From: Leucobacter chromiisoli
GTDB taxonomy: Bacteria > Actinomycetota > Actinomycetes > Actinomycetales > Microbacteriaceae
Assembly: GCF_016522505.1 (NCBI RefSeq)
Contig: NZ_JAEHOH010000019.1
Location: 1-64,000, forward strand
Direction of reading: 5' to 3'
Length of the DNA stretch: 64,000 bases
Positions 38,523 to 47,538 of the stretch are shown here, one piece after another. Numbering within the stretch: position 1 is the stretch's first letter; each line of letters begins with the position of its first letter. Below the pieces are notes generated by a model, which was given only the letters and a program-made list of their open reading frames with translations, made no database searches and was not told where the DNA came from. Position numbers and translations under genes: made by a program.

Positions 38523-39403
38523 CGGAAGATGATCGTGCGGTCGCCGTCGGCGAGGATGCGGTTCTCCGCGAACCACGCGACGGCGCGGCGCAGGGTGCGG
38601 GCCTCCTCGTCCTGCCCCAGCTGCACCAGCTCCGCCGGCGAGTAGGAGTGGTCGACGCGGGTGACGTCCTGCTCGATGATCGGCCCCTCGTCGAGGTCGG
38701 TCGTGACGAAGTGGGCGGTGGCGCCGATGAGCTTCACTCCGCGGGCGTGCGCCTGCTTGTAGGGGTTCGCCCCCTTGAAGCCGGGCAGGAAGGAGTGGTG
38801 GATGTTGATGGCCTTGCCGGCGAGCGCCTCGCAGAGTCCCGGGGAGAGGATCTGCATGTAGCGGGCGAGCACGACCAGCTCGATGTCGAGCTCCTCCACC
38901 GCCTCGAGCACCCGCGCCTCGAAGGCGGCCTTGTCCTCGGGCCCGGCGATCGCGCGGTGCTCGAACGGGACCCCGTAGAACTCGGCGATGTCGCGTACCG
39001 TCTCGTGGTTCGAGAGGATCAGCGGCACCTCGATCGGCAGCTGACCGCTGCGGCGCCGGTAGAGCAGGTCGTTCACGCAGTGCGTCGCGGTCGAGGCGAG
39101 GAGCAGCGTGCGCACCGGCCGGCCGACCGCGTCGAGGCGCCAGGTCATGTGGTAGCGCTCGGTGACGGGGGCGAGGGCGTCGGCGAAGCGCGCGTCGAAC
39201 GTCTCGGGCTGCGCGACGGCCTCGACCTGCAGCCGCATGAAGAAGCGGCCCGTGTCGCTCGAGGCGAACTGCTGGCTCTCGGCGATGTTGCCGCCCGCGG
39301 CGACGACCGCGCCGCTGACGGCGTGCACGATGCCGGGGCCGTCGATGCAGCTCAGGGTGAGGACCCACTGGGCGTTGGAGGTGCTGGATGCGTTCGTGCT
39401 CAC
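38519..39403 (-). CDS. purU: Formyltetrahydrofolate deformylase
   Basis: 294 residues. An N-terminal ACT domain (~12-90, LTLSCIDGPGIVHAVSGAV) precedes the formyltransferase-like core with the catalytic NIHHSFLPGFKGANPYKQA and GATAHFVTTDLDEGPIIEQD. It hydrolyses 10-formyl-THF to THF and formate, balancing one-carbon pools. It lies between an APC permease/TetR pair and cstA, near the glyA-folD operon. The start is ATG 39403. Confidence 0.95.
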   Translation of the reverse strand: MSTNASSTSNAQWVLTLSCIDGPGIVHAVSGAVVAAGGNIAESQQFASSDTGRFFMRLQVEAVAQPETFDARFADALAPVTERYHMTWRLDAVGRPVRTLLLASTATHCVNDLLYRRRSGQLPIEVPLILSNHETVRDIAEFYGVPFEHRAIAGPEDKAAFEARVLEAVEELDIELVVLARYMQILSPGLCEALAGKAINIHHSFLPGFKGANPYKQAHARGVKLIGATAHFVTTDLDEGPIIEQDVTRVDHSYSPAELVQLGQDEEARTLRRAVAWFAENRILADGDRTIIFR

Positions 39404-39568
39404 GATCCACCAGGGTACTGGATCGCCCGGTACTCAGGCGATTGGTAGCCTGTGATCAGGTTCGTGAGCGCATCGCCGCGAGAACGGGCCCATCGCTCGA
39501 CCCAAGAAGATCAACCCGTCACGACTTCCTCGCACCGTCGCGGGGAACGGATGAGAGGAAAGACCCGA

Positions 39569-41296
39569 ATGAGTCCCGTGGTTCTCATGTTCATCGGCCT
39601 CGCGATCTTCGCGCTCGGCTACTTCGTCTACTCGAAGTACCTCGCGAAACGCGTGTACCGGCTCAACGACGATTTCGAGACGCCCGCGCACGAGCTGAAC
39701 GACGGCGTCGACTACGTGCCCACCAACAAGTTCATCCTCTGGGGGCACCACTTCACCTCGGTGGCCGGGGCGGCCCCGATCGTCGGCCCCGCCATCGCCG
39801 TCATCTGGGGCTGGCTCCCAGCCCTCCTCTGGGTGACCATCGGCACCGTGTTCTTCGCCGGCATGCACGACTTCGGGGCGCTGTGGGCCTCGGCGCGCAA
39901 CAAGGGGCGCTCGATCGGCGCGCTCTCCGGCCGCTACATCGGCAAGCGCGGCGCGAACCTGTTCCTCATCGTGATCTTCCTCCTGCTGCTGATGGTGATC
40001 GCCGCGTTCGCGGTGGTCATCAAGAACCTGCTCATCAGCACGCCGACCTCGGTGATCCCCACGTGGGGCGCCATCGTCGTGGCGCTGCTCGTGGGCGTGG
40101 CGGTGTACCGCCTCCGCTGGCCGCTGATCCCCGTCACGATCGTCGGCGTGACCGCGCTCTACGCGCTGATCGTGCTCGGCGACCGGGTGCCCGTCGTGCT
40201 GCCCGAGTCGTTCCTCGGCATGAGCCCCGCCACCTTCTGGATCGTGACGCTCTTCGTCTACGGCGCGATCGCCTCGCTGCTGCCCGTCTGGGTGCTGCTG
40301 CAGCCGCGCGACTACATCAACGGCGTGCAGCTGTTCGTCGGCCTCGCGCTGCTCTACGGCGCGGTGCTGATCGGTGCCCTCTTCACGGAGGCGAAGCACA
40401 ACATCGTCGCTCCGATGATCAACGACGCCGTGCCCGCGGGCACGCCGAGCATCGTCCCGCTGCTGTTCGTCACCATCGCGTGCGGCGCGATCTCCGGCTT
40501 CCACGGCATGGTCTCCTCCGGCACCAGCTCGAAGCAGCTGGACAAGGAGACCGACGCCCGCTTCGTCGGCTACTTCGGCGCGGTGGGCGAGGGGCTGCTC
40601 TCGCTGGGCACCATCCTCGCGGTCATCGCCGGCTTCCGCACCGTCGCCGAGTGGGAAGAGGTCTACAGCGCCTTCGGTGCCGGCGGAGTGGACGCCTTCG
40701 TGCAGGGCGGCGGCATGCTGATGCAGGACGGCATCGGGCTCCCGGCCTCGCTCAGCGCCACCGTGCTCGCGACGATGGCGGTGCTGTTCGCCGCGACGAC
40801 GATGGACACCGGCATGCGCCTGCTGCGCTTCGTCGTGCAGGAGATCGGCGACGCCGTGAACGTGCGGATCACGAAGGTGCCGGCGACGATCGTCGTCGTG
40901 GCGGTGGGGCTCGGCCTCACCTTCTCGCAGGGGCTCGGGGGCGACGGCGGCCTGCGCATCTGGCCGCTGTTCGGCACCACCAACCAGCTGCTGGCCTCGC
41001 TCACCCTTTCGATCATCGCGGTGATGCTGATCCGCAAGCGCCGCACCCCCTGGCCGGCGCTGATCCCGCTCGCCTTCGTCTTCGTGATGTCGTTCTGGGC
41101 GGCGATCGACCAGCTCTCCTCCTTCGCCAACCCGGAGAGCCCCGACTGGCTGCTGTTCGTGATCGACGTCGTCATCATCGTGGTGAGCGTCTGGGTCGTG
41201 ATCGAGGCCATGATCGCGATGCGGCGCGCGGCGACCGAGCCGCCCGAGGCGGAGGACGCCGACGTGAGGCTCGAAGCCGTACGCGAAGAGGTGTAG
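39569..41296 (+). CDS. cstA: Carbon starvation protein CstA-family transporter
   Basis: 575 residues with about 15-16 hydrophobic segments. Family motifs include LNDGVDYVPTNKFILWGHHF, SVAGAAPIVGPAIAVIWGW and the glycine-rich HDFGALWAS. CstA/BtsT proteins import pyruvate or peptides. ATG 39569 (MSPVVLMF) is preferred because GAGGAAA lies 8-9 bases before it; ATG 39551 is also in frame. Six bases after its stop begins a small Cys-Cys-ending protein, in the place where E. coli carries the small CstA partner YbdD. Confidence 0.92.
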   Translation: MSPVVLMFIGLAIFALGYFVYSKYLAKRVYRLNDDFETPAHELNDGVDYVPTNKFILWGHHFTSVAGAAPIVGPAIAVIWGWLPALLWVTIGTVFFAGMHDFGALWASARNKGRSIGALSGRYIGKRGANLFLIVIFLLLLMVIAAFAVVIKNLLISTPTSVIPTWGAIVVALLVGVAVYRLRWPLIPVTIVGVTALYALIVLGDRVPVVLPESFLGMSPATFWIVTLFVYGAIASLLPVWVLLQPRDYINGVQLFVGLALLYGAVLIGALFTEAKHNIVAPMINDAVPAGTPSIVPLLFVTIACGAISGFHGMVSSGTSSKQLDKETDARFVGYFGAVGEGLLSLGTILAVIAGFRTVAEWEEVYSAFGAGGVDAFVQGGGMLMQDGIGLPASLSATVLATMAVLFAATTMDTGMRLLRFVVQEIGDAVNVRITKVPATIVVVAVGLGLTFSQGLGGDGGLRIWPLFGTTNQLLASLTLSIIAVMLIRKRRTPWPALIPLAFVFVMSFWAAIDQLSSFANPESPDWLLFVIDVVIIVVSVWVVIEAMIAMRRAATEPPEAEDADVRLEAVREEV

Positions 41297-41302
41297 GCGG
41301 CG

Positions 41303-41602
41303 GTGAGCGCTGATCGGAACGCGGCCCGGCGGCGGGGAGCCCCGCTCTCGCAGCGCTGGGCCGCGTTCCGCGACGGGCTGCAGGAGTTCTACGCCGGCCC
41401 GTACCGGCGCACCTTCGCCCGCGAGGGCCGCGACGAGGACGACTTCTTCACGTTGATCGTGCTGGGGGAGGCTCTCGGGGTGCCGGATCCGGCCGCCTAC
41501 TACACCGTGGAGCTGCTGCCGGCGCTCTACGACGACTTCCACGACTGGCATCGCCGCATGGGCATGCCCCGATCCCCTCTGGACCACCTCGCATGCTGCT
41601 AG
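41303..41602 (+). CDS. Cory-CC-star family small protein (C-terminal Cys-Cys)
   Basis: 99 residues from GTG 41303. The protein ends PRSPLDHLACC, with the two last residues Cys-Cys just before the stop, the trait of the actinobacterial cory-CC-star proteins. The central part (QEFYAGPYRRTFAREG, YYTVELLPALYDDFHDWHRR) is helical and acidic/aromatic. It overlaps the ArsA-like ATPase gene by 10 bases and follows cstA by 6. The E. coli CstA partner YbdD also ends in Cys-Cys, so an analogous role as CstA accessory, perhaps with the ATPase, is inferred. Confidence 0.78.
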   Translation: MSADRNAARRRGAPLSQRWAAFRDGLQEFYAGPYRRTFAREGRDEDDFFTLIVLGEALGVPDPAAYYTVELLPALYDDFHDWHRRMGMPRSPLDHLACC

Positions 41603-42561
41603 ACGTTCTGCGCTCCCGGCGCGTGCTGTTCGTGGGCGGCAAGGGCGGTGTCGGCAAGACCTCGATCTCGTCGGCCATCGCCCTCGCCCGGGCGCGCGAG
41701 GGCGCCCGCGTGCTCGTGGTCTCGACCGACCCCGCCCACAACCTGGGGCACCTCTGGGGAGCCGAGGTCGGCGACGAGCCGGTGCGCCTGGCGACGGCGG
41801 CGCACGGGTACGTCGACGGGATCGAGATCGACCCGCGAGCGACGGTCGACCGGCACCTCGCGGCCGTGCACGACGCGATGCGCAGGATCCTGCCCGAGCG
41901 CATGCATCCGCACGCCAAGCGGCATCTCGAGCTCGCGCGCGAGGCTCCGGGCAGTCACGAGGCGGCCGTGCTCGAGCGGGTCGCCGACACGGTGGAGCTC
42001 GCGCGCGAGCACTACGACCTGCTGGTGTTCGACACCGCCCCCTCCGGGCACACGCTGCGGCTCATGGCGCTTCCCCGGCAGCTCGGCGACTGGACGGAGA
42101 CGCTGCTCGCCAATCGCGACCGCTCCGAGCGCTTCTCCTCCGCGATGCGCGGGCTCGCCAGCGGCCGCGACAGCGACCCGGAGCGCAGCGGAGACGCCCT
42201 CATCAGGCAGGCGCTGCTGCGCCGACGCGGCCGCTTCGAGCTGCTGCAGCGCACGGTCGCCGACCCGCTGGCGACCGGGTTCGTGATCGTCAGCGTGGCC
42301 GAACCGATGCCCGTGGCCGAGACCCTCGAGCTCTCGGAGTCGCTGCGCCGGATCGGCGTCGACATCGCCGCGCTCGTCGTCAACCGGCGCTCGCCGCAGG
42401 ACGCGGGGGAGCTGCTGGCCGCGCGCAGACGGCTCGAGGATCGCGGCCTCCGCGCGCTCGAGGACCGGTTGCCCGGCGTGCCGCTCGCCGAGGTGCCGCT
42501 GCTCGGGGGCGATCCCCGCGGGGAGGCCGCCGTGGCCGCGCTCGCGGACGCGCTGCCCTGA
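41593..42561 (+). CDS. ArsA/GET3-like P-loop ATPase
   Basis: 322 residues. It has the deviant Walker A FVGGKGGVGKTSISSAIAL (~13-31) of the SIMIBI class, switch I/II features STDPAHNLGHLWG and VFDTAPSGHTLRLMALP. The architecture is a single ArsA/Get3-like half, not the fused arsenite pump. No arsenic genes are near. Its overlap with the small Cys-Cys protein downstream of cstA suggests a chaperone or membrane-insertion role for that partner rather than arsenic export. Confidence 0.85.
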   Translation: MLLDVLRSRRVLFVGGKGGVGKTSISSAIALARAREGARVLVVSTDPAHNLGHLWGAEVGDEPVRLATAAHGYVDGIEIDPRATVDRHLAAVHDAMRRILPERMHPHAKRHLELAREAPGSHEAAVLERVADTVELAREHYDLLVFDTAPSGHTLRLMALPRQLGDWTETLLANRDRSERFSSAMRGLASGRDSDPERSGDALIRQALLRRRGRFELLQRTVADPLATGFVIVSVAEPMPVAETLELSESLRRIGVDIAALVVNRRSPQDAGELLAARRRLEDRGLRALEDRLPGVPLAEVPLLGGDPRGEAAVAALADALP

Positions 42562-42615
42562 CGGGCCGCCGGGCGAGCGGGGGAGGATCGAGAGATGACC
42601 CTCGGGCGGCGGAGC

Positions 42616-42621
42616 TATAGA
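42616..42621 (+). promoter_or_regulatory. Likely -10 element of the glyA-folD operon
   Basis: TATAGA (42616-42621) in a GC-rich stretch lies just before the riboswitch; ATGACC at 42595-42600 may be the -35 element (15-base spacing). Transcription would start near 42628, exactly where the riboswitch fold begins. Confidence 0.45.
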
Positions 42622-42627
42622 ATGGTC

Positions 42628-42705
42628 AGCGTCGTGACTGGCGTTCAGATGGTCACCATCGGGGAACGACAACATTCAGAGATGGCCGCTCGCCTGGGCC
42701 GCAGG
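42628..42705 (+). ncRNA. ZTP (pfl) riboswitch upstream of glyA-folD
   Basis: The leader carries the conserved ZTP-riboswitch sequences in order: CGTGACTGGCG (42633-42643), ACCATCGGGGAACG (42655-42668), and GGCCGCTCGCCTGGGC (42684-42699). This RNA senses ZMP/ZTP, a sign of low 10-formyl-THF, and turns on one-carbon genes; glyA and folD are established targets. A perfect hairpin CCGCGC-GT-GCGCGG (42717-42730) sits between the aptamer and the GGAG (42737-42740) of glyA and may be the expression platform. Confidence 0.85.
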
Positions 42706-42747
42706 ATCCTCACCATCCGCGCGTGCGCGGTGAAACGGAGCTAAGCA

Positions 42748-44031
42748 ATGTCAACCCAGTCATCCTTCTTCAACGAGCCCCTCGAGGTCGTGGATCCCGA
42801 GATCGCCGAGGTGCTGAAGAACGAGCTCGGCCGCCAGCGCGGCACGCTCGAGATGATCGCGAGCGAGAACTTCGTTCCGCGCGCGGTGCTCGAGTCGCAG
42901 GGCTCGGTGCTCACCAACAAGTACGCCGAGGGCTACCCCGGCCGCCGCTACTACGGCGGCTGCGAGTTCGTGGATGTCGCTGAGGAGCTGGCCCGCGAGC
43001 GCGCGAAGAGCCTGTTCGGAGCCAAGTACGCGAACGTGCAGCCCCACTCGGGCGCCTCAGCCAACGCGGCGGTGCTCTCCGCCATCGCCGAGCCGGGCGA
43101 CACGATCCTCGGCCTCGAGCTGGCCCACGGCGGCCACCTCACCCACGGCATGAAGCTGAACTTCTCGGGCAAGCTGTACAACGTCGTCTCGTACGGCGTC
43201 GATCCCGAGACCATGCGCATCGACATGGACGTGGTGCGCGAGAAGGCCCGTGAGCACAAGCCCAAGGTCATCATCGCCGGCTGGTCGGCGTACCCCCGGC
43301 ACCTCGACTTCGCCGAGTTCCGCGCGATCGCCGACGAGGTCGGCGCGACGCTCTGGGTGGACATGGCGCACTTCGCCGGTCTCGTCGCGGCAGGGCTGCA
43401 CCCGAGCCCGGTGCCGCACGCGCACGTCACCTCCTCGACCGTCCACAAGACGATCGGCGGCCCCCGCTCCGGCTTCATCCTCACGAACGACCTCGAGCTG
43501 CACAAGAAGCTCAACTCGAACGTCTTCCCCGGTCAGCAGGGCGGCCCGCTGATGCACGTCATCGCGGCGAAGGCGACCGCCTTCAAGCTGGCCGCGACCG
43601 ACGAGTTCAAGGACCGCCAGGAGCGCACCATCTCGGGCGCGAAGCTCCTCGGCGAGGCGCTGACGAGCGAGGCCTCGAAGGCCGCGGGTGTCGACGTGCT
43701 CACCGGCGGCACCGATGTGCACCTCGTGCTCGCGGATCTGCGCGAGTCCGAGCTCGACGGCCAGCAGGCCGAGGACGCGCTGCACGCGGTCGGCATCACC
43801 GTCAACCGCAACGCGGTGCCCTTCGACCCCCGCCCCCCGATGGTGACGAGCGGTCTCCGCATCGGCACTCCCGCCCTCGCGACCCGCGGCTTCGGCGACG
43901 CCGAGTTCGCGGAGGTGGCCGACATCGTCTCGCTCACGCTGCAGAAGGGCGCCGACGTCGATGCGCTCTCGGCGCGCGTGAAGGCTCTCGCCGACGCGTT
44001 CCCGCTCTACCCCGGCCTCGAGGAGTGGTAG
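42748..44031 (+). CDS. glyA: Serine hydroxymethyltransferase
   Basis: 427 residues. PLP lysine lies in [19 protein letters not shown], with the family motifs [32 protein letters not shown] and [13 protein letters not shown]. It interconverts serine and glycine with THF/methylene-THF. GGAG is 7 bases before the ATG. It is led by a ZTP riboswitch and followed 4 bases later by folD. Confidence 0.97.
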   Translation: MSTQSSFFNEPLEVVDPEIAEVLKNELGRQRGTLEMIASENFVPRAVLESQGSVLTNKYAEGYPGRRYYGGCEFVDVAEELARERAKSLFGAKYANVQPHSGASANAAVLSAIAEPGDTILGLELAHGGHLTHGMKLNFSGKLYNVVSYGVDPETMRIDMDVVREKAREHKPKVIIAGWSAYPRHLDFAEFRAIADEVGATLWVDMAHFAGLVAAGLHPSPVPHAHVTSSTVHKTIGGPRSGFILTNDLELHKKLNSNVFPGQQGGPLMHVIAAKATAFKLAATDEFKDRQERTISGAKLLGEALTSEASKAAGVDVLTGGTDVHLVLADLRESELDGQQAEDALHAVGITVNRNAVPFDPRPPMVTSGLRIGTPALATRGFGDAEFAEVADIVSLTLQKGADVDALSARVKALADAFPLYPGLEEW

Positions 44032-44035
44032 GACG

Positions 44036-44914
44036 ATGACCGCCCAGATTCTCGACGGGAAGGCCGCCGCCGCAGCCATCAAGCAGGAGCTGGCCGAGCG
44101 GGTCGCCGCGCTGGCCGAGCGCGGCGTCGTCCCGGGTCTCGCGACCGTGCTGGTCGGCGAGGACCCCGGATCGCAGTGGTACGTCGCGGGGAAGCACCGC
44201 GACTGCGCCGAGGTCGGCATCGCCTCGATCAAGCGCGAGCTGCCGGAGACGGTGACGCAGGAGGAGCTCGAGGCGGTGCTCGACGAGCTCAACGCCGACC
44301 CCGGGTGCACCGGCTACATCGTGCAGCTCCCGCTGCCGAAGCACATCGACACCGATCGGATCCTCGAGCGCATCGATCCCGACAAGGACGCGGACGGGCT
44401 GCACCCGACGAACCTCGGCCGGCTGGTGCTCAACGCGAACTCGCCGATCTCGAGCCCGCTGCCGTGCACGCCGCGCGGTGTGATCGAGCTGGTCGAGCGC
44501 AACGGCATCTCGTGGGCCGGCAAGCACGTCGTGGTCGTGGGCCGCGGCGTCACGGTGGGCCGCCCCATCGGCCCGCTGCTGACGCGCCGCGAGTACAACG
44601 CGACCGTGACGCTCACGCACACGGGCACGCGAGATCTCGGCGCCGAGCTGCGGCGCGCCGACGTGATCGTCGCGGCGGCCGGCGTCGAGGGGATCGTGCA
44701 GGCTGAGAACGTGAAACCCGGCGCCGTCGTGCTCGACGTCGGCGTCTCGCGCAAGGTCGACCCCGAGACCGGCAAGAGCCGCGTCGTGGGCGACGTCGAT
44801 CCCGAGGTGGCGTCCATCGCCGGCTGGGTGTCGCCGAACCCCGGCGGGGTCGGGCCCATGACCCGCGCGCTGCTGCTGAAGAACGTGGTCGAGATGGCGG
44901 AGCGGAGGAGCTGA
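44036..44914 (+). CDS. folD: Bifunctional methylene-THF dehydrogenase / methenyl-THF cyclohydrolase
   Basis: 292 residues. It carries the FolD motifs [20 protein letters not shown] (catalytic Lys), [13 protein letters not shown] and the NADP-binding [15 protein letters not shown], and the terminal [17 protein letters not shown]. It makes 10-formyl-THF from methylene-THF. With glyA it is under the ZTP riboswitch. A 37-residue Cys-rich gene follows its stop by one base. Confidence 0.97.
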   Translation: MTAQILDGKAAAAAIKQELAERVAALAERGVVPGLATVLVGEDPGSQWYVAGKHRDCAEVGIASIKRELPETVTQEELEAVLDELNADPGCTGYIVQLPLPKHIDTDRILERIDPDKDADGLHPTNLGRLVLNANSPISSPLPCTPRGVIELVERNGISWAGKHVVVVGRGVTVGRPIGPLLTRREYNATVTLTHTGTRDLGAELRRADVIVAAAGVEGIVQAENVKPGAVVLDVGVSRKVDPETGKSRVVGDVDPEVASIAGWVSPNPGGVGPMTRALLLKNVVEMAERRS

Positions 44915-44915
44915 G

Positions 44916-45029
44916 ATGTGCCAGGCGGTGCGCTGCGAGAAGTGCGGCAAGGCGACATGGGTCGGGTGCGGTGAGCACGTGGAGCAGGCCCTCGCGCCCT
45001 TCTCCGCGGAGGAGCGCTGCAGCTGCTGA
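44916..45029 (+). CDS. 37-residue Cys-rich zinc-ribbon-like microprotein
   Basis: ATG 44916 to TGA 45029, just after the folD stop. The sequence begins MCQAVRCEKCGKATWVGCG and ends ERCSC. Cysteines lie at positions 2, 7, 10, 18, 35 and 37, with His21: a likely metal-binding knuckle. I recall similar MCxxVxCxxCGKxTWxGCGxHV microproteins as unannotated genes in various bacteria. GAGGAG lies 7-8 bases upstream, inside the folD end. It is the last gene before the strong terminator, so co-transcribed with glyA-folD. Function unknown. Confidence 0.72.
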   Translation: MCQAVRCEKCGKATWVGCGEHVEQALAPFSAEERCSC

Positions 45030-45066
45030 GACCCGAGCGCATCGGCTGACCGACGCGTCCGATGAC

Positions 45067-45110
45067 GACGAGTGCCGGGGCGGATGGGAACATCCGCCCC
45101 GGCACTCGTC
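45067..45110. terminator. Strong bidirectional terminator hairpin
   Basis: A perfect 20-bp stem with a GGAA loop: left arm 45067-45086 (begins GACGAGTGCC), right arm 45091-45110 (ends GGCACTCGTC). It separates the glyA-folD-microprotein operon from the convergent surface-protein gene and can serve both. Confidence 0.9.
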
Positions 45111-45140
45111 ATTCCGGTATCGGCTCTCGCCGGAGCGCGG

Positions 45141-47327
45141 TCACCCTCTGCGGAGCGATCTCGCGACGAGGATCGATCCACCGGCGCCGACCAGCAGGAT
45201 CGCCGCGCCGATCAGACCCGGCGCGAGGCCCGGCCCGCCGGTCCTGCTCAGCTTCTCACCGGGTGTCTTCGGCTCGTTCGCGCTCGGCGGGGGATTCTCC
45301 GAGATGGTGTTGGTCAGAGCGACCTCCACCGTCCGGGACTCGCCGATGGTCAGGGTGTCGACGCTGAACTCGGCGCCGGTCCAGGTGCCGCCCTCGATTG
45401 TGGCGGGCGCGATCTCGCTCAGCGTCACCTCCGCGCCGGCGGGCAGCGGTCCGCTCGTCACGACGGTGCCGTCCGCCGGAACCGTCAGCTCCCCGGATCC
45501 CGCCTCGTAACCGGGGCCGGAGGGGTACTCGTAGCCGACGGTGAACGTCGTCCCGGCCGGCACGAGGCCCGCACCGGTGCCCTCGATGAGCTTCTTCACC
45601 GAGAAGTCCCCCACGAGTGCCGTGAGCGTGTTGGTCACCCGCACCTCGGCGACCTCGTCGGCCCCGACGGTGACGCTCGCCGGCTCGATCACCGGGACCT
45701 CCCAGGCGCCGCCCGCGACCTGGACGGGATCCTGCTCCGAGAAGGTCACCACCGCGCCCACGGGCAGCCCGTCAACCTCGACCCGGGTGCCGTCGGCCGG
45801 CAGCTCGATCGAGCCGGAGCCCGCGGGGATGCCGAGCGATTCGTCGGCCTCCCAGGCGTAGTCGAGCTCGAACGCGAGGTCCTCGGGCAGCAGCACGCCA
45901 TCGTCGTTCACGATGCGCTTGAGGGCGGCGATCGACCCGGTGTCGAGCGTCGCCTCGTTCAGCAGGCGGATCTCGGTGACCTTGCCGAGTGTGCCGGCGG
46001 CGTCCGAGAAGGTCAGTTCCAGGCGGTCGGTCTCGGTGCCGTCGGGCAGCACGAACACCGGATCGGCCCAGGTGACGTTGGTCGGCGCGGTCTGCCGGAC
46101 CTCCTCGAGTGCGATCGTCGTCCCCTGCGGCAGGGTGGCGCTGGTGAAGGTCTCGCCCGCGCCGATGACGATGTCGTCCTGGGGCTGACCGTCGACCGAG
46201 TACTTCACCGTGAACTCGGGGTTCAGCGTGGTGTCTCCCGCGAGCTCCTTGGTGAGCGTGAATTTGCCCTCGTTCTCGCCGACGACGGTGCCGCCGCCGC
46301 CCTGGCGAACGACCCTTCCGGAGCCCTCGCCGGAACCCTGCCCCTCGACCGACCACTCGGCGGTGTTGGTGTACTCCACACCCGACTCGATCCCCGCTCT
46401 GACCTTCACGACCCAGTCGACGAGGTAGACGGAACCGGCGATCTCGCGGTGCCCATCGGGGAGGTCGGCCCCGGTGAGCCCGGCGACCGACTCGAACTGC
46501 GCGCGCGTGCCGTTCTCCGAGACCGTCACCCCCTCGGACTTGACCGCGTATGCGGGAGCCCAGCGGCCGTTGGCGCCGAGCGCCAGGGAGCGCGCCTCGC
46601 GCACCGTGGGCCCGCCGACCAGCTCGTAGAGATCGGTGTCCAAGTGATCCTTGACGACGACCGTTCTCCCGGCGGGTATGCCGTCGGCCGGGGCGGGGAC
46701 GCCGACGCGCCAGACCAGTTCGTCGTTCCCCAGATCGGATACCCAGCCGCTCTTGTATCCGCCCTGACCCGTGAAGTCGCAGTTCTCGGTGCAGGGGTTG
46801 CTCGTCGGCGGGGTCACGGTCACCGACGTGGTGAAGCTGCCGAATACGAACTCGTGCTCGACGGTCTCGTCGTTGCCGAGCCTCACATCGACGAAGAAGA
46901 AAAAGCTGCCGCTCATGTTGCGCGGATGACTGTTCACGTATTCGGGATCGACGACGCAGTCGATCCTGTCGGTCGAGACCACGCACTCTCCCGCGACCTC
47001 CCCATCGGCGCCGATCATGTCGAAGCGGTCTGTATAGCCCTGCAGACCCTCCGGCAGATCGATGCTCACGGTCACGGGGTTCTCTGCTGTGCCGTCGACG
47101 GTCCAGTCGACGTTGATCTGCTGCCTGCTGCCGTCGGTGAACTCCTCGTTCTGGAAGTCGACGGAGGTGATGGTGCCCGGTTGCGCCTGCGCGCTGCTCA
47201 CGGGGCCCGCGAGCAACGAGGACAATCCGATCAGCAGAGCGGCCGCTGCAGCCAGGGCGATACGCGCCCTCGAGCGATGCGGGCGGAGGGCATCGCGTCC
47301 GAGCGATGCGGGGTGCTGCCTGAACAC
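45141..47327 (-). CDS. LPXTG-like (LSRTG) cell-wall surface protein with repeat domains
   Basis: 728 residues from GTG 47327, chosen because GGAG lies 5 bases upstream (47333-47336); ATG 47354 is an alternative. A signal peptide (~20-48, ending SAQA) is followed by an adhesin-like beta-rich part (~50-375) with four Cys residues, then three repeated beta domains of DUF5979-like type (starting near KFTLTKELAG, SIAALKRIVN and DFSVKKLIEG), and the sorting signal LSRTG (693-697), a hydrophobic helix and RRG tail. Sortase would attach it to peptidoglycan; binding partner unknown. The repeats show Leu-Asp/Gly-rich strands typical of adhesin stalks. Confidence 0.83.
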   Translation of the reverse strand: MFRQHPASLGRDALRPHRSRARIALAAAAALLIGLSSLLAGPVSSAQAQPGTITSVDFQNEEFTDGSRQQINVDWTVDGTAENPVTVSIDLPEGLQGYTDRFDMIGADGEVAGECVVSTDRIDCVVDPEYVNSHPRNMSGSFFFFVDVRLGNDETVEHEFVFGSFTTSVTVTPPTSNPCTENCDFTGQGGYKSGWVSDLGNDELVWRVGVPAPADGIPAGRTVVVKDHLDTDLYELVGGPTVREARSLALGANGRWAPAYAVKSEGVTVSENGTRAQFESVAGLTGADLPDGHREIAGSVYLVDWVVKVRAGIESGVEYTNTAEWSVEGQGSGEGSGRVVRQGGGGTVVGENEGKFTLTKELAGDTTLNPEFTVKYSVDGQPQDDIVIGAGETFTSATLPQGTTIALEEVRQTAPTNVTWADPVFVLPDGTETDRLELTFSDAAGTLGKVTEIRLLNEATLDTGSIAALKRIVNDDGVLLPEDLAFELDYAWEADESLGIPAGSGSIELPADGTRVEVDGLPVGAVVTFSEQDPVQVAGGAWEVPVIEPASVTVGADEVAEVRVTNTLTALVGDFSVKKLIEGTGAGLVPAGTTFTVGYEYPSGPGYEAGSGELTVPADGTVVTSGPLPAGAEVTLSEIAPATIEGGTWTGAEFSVDTLTIGESRTVEVALTNTISENPPPSANEPKTPGEKLSRTGGPGLAPGLIGAAILLVGAGGSILVARSLRRG

Positions 47328-47447
47328 TGAGTCTCCAGTTCGTTCGGTTTCCATCTGCCGAAGCGCCGAAGTCCCCCCAGCTTCGCGCCGCCCCAGCCGC
47401 CCCTGACGGACGATGATCCGAAGCACAGGGCGGGCGGAGCCACTTTC

Positions 47448-47475
47448 ATTATGCATTCATAGACGGAATTAGCAA
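47448..47475 (-). promoter_or_regulatory. Promoter of the surface protein gene
   Basis: On the minus strand TTGCTA (47475-47470) and CATAAT (47453-47448) are 16 bases apart, in an AT-rich patch unlike the neighbouring DNA. Transcription would start near 47440, giving a leader of about 110 bases with GC-rich hairpin-forming sequence before GTG 47327; no known riboswitch was recognised in it. Confidence 0.5.
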
Positions 47476-47538
47476 AATAAATATGGCTTTCAGGGGAAAT
47501 GGCCGGTTTCTTCGGCTCGTCGGCGACGGCCCCGAAGC

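Noticed and set aside
39404-39568. Riboswitch or operator between purU and cstA
   Set aside because: A repeated GGTACT and a TAGCCT -10-like element are visible, but no conserved fold was recognised.
41593-42561. Arsenite export ATPase
   Set aside because: No arsenic genes nearby and a single ATPase half; context with cstA and a Cys-Cys protein suggests another role.
47328-47440. Riboswitch in the leader of the surface protein gene
   Set aside because: Several short hairpins are possible but none of the known aptamer cores were found.
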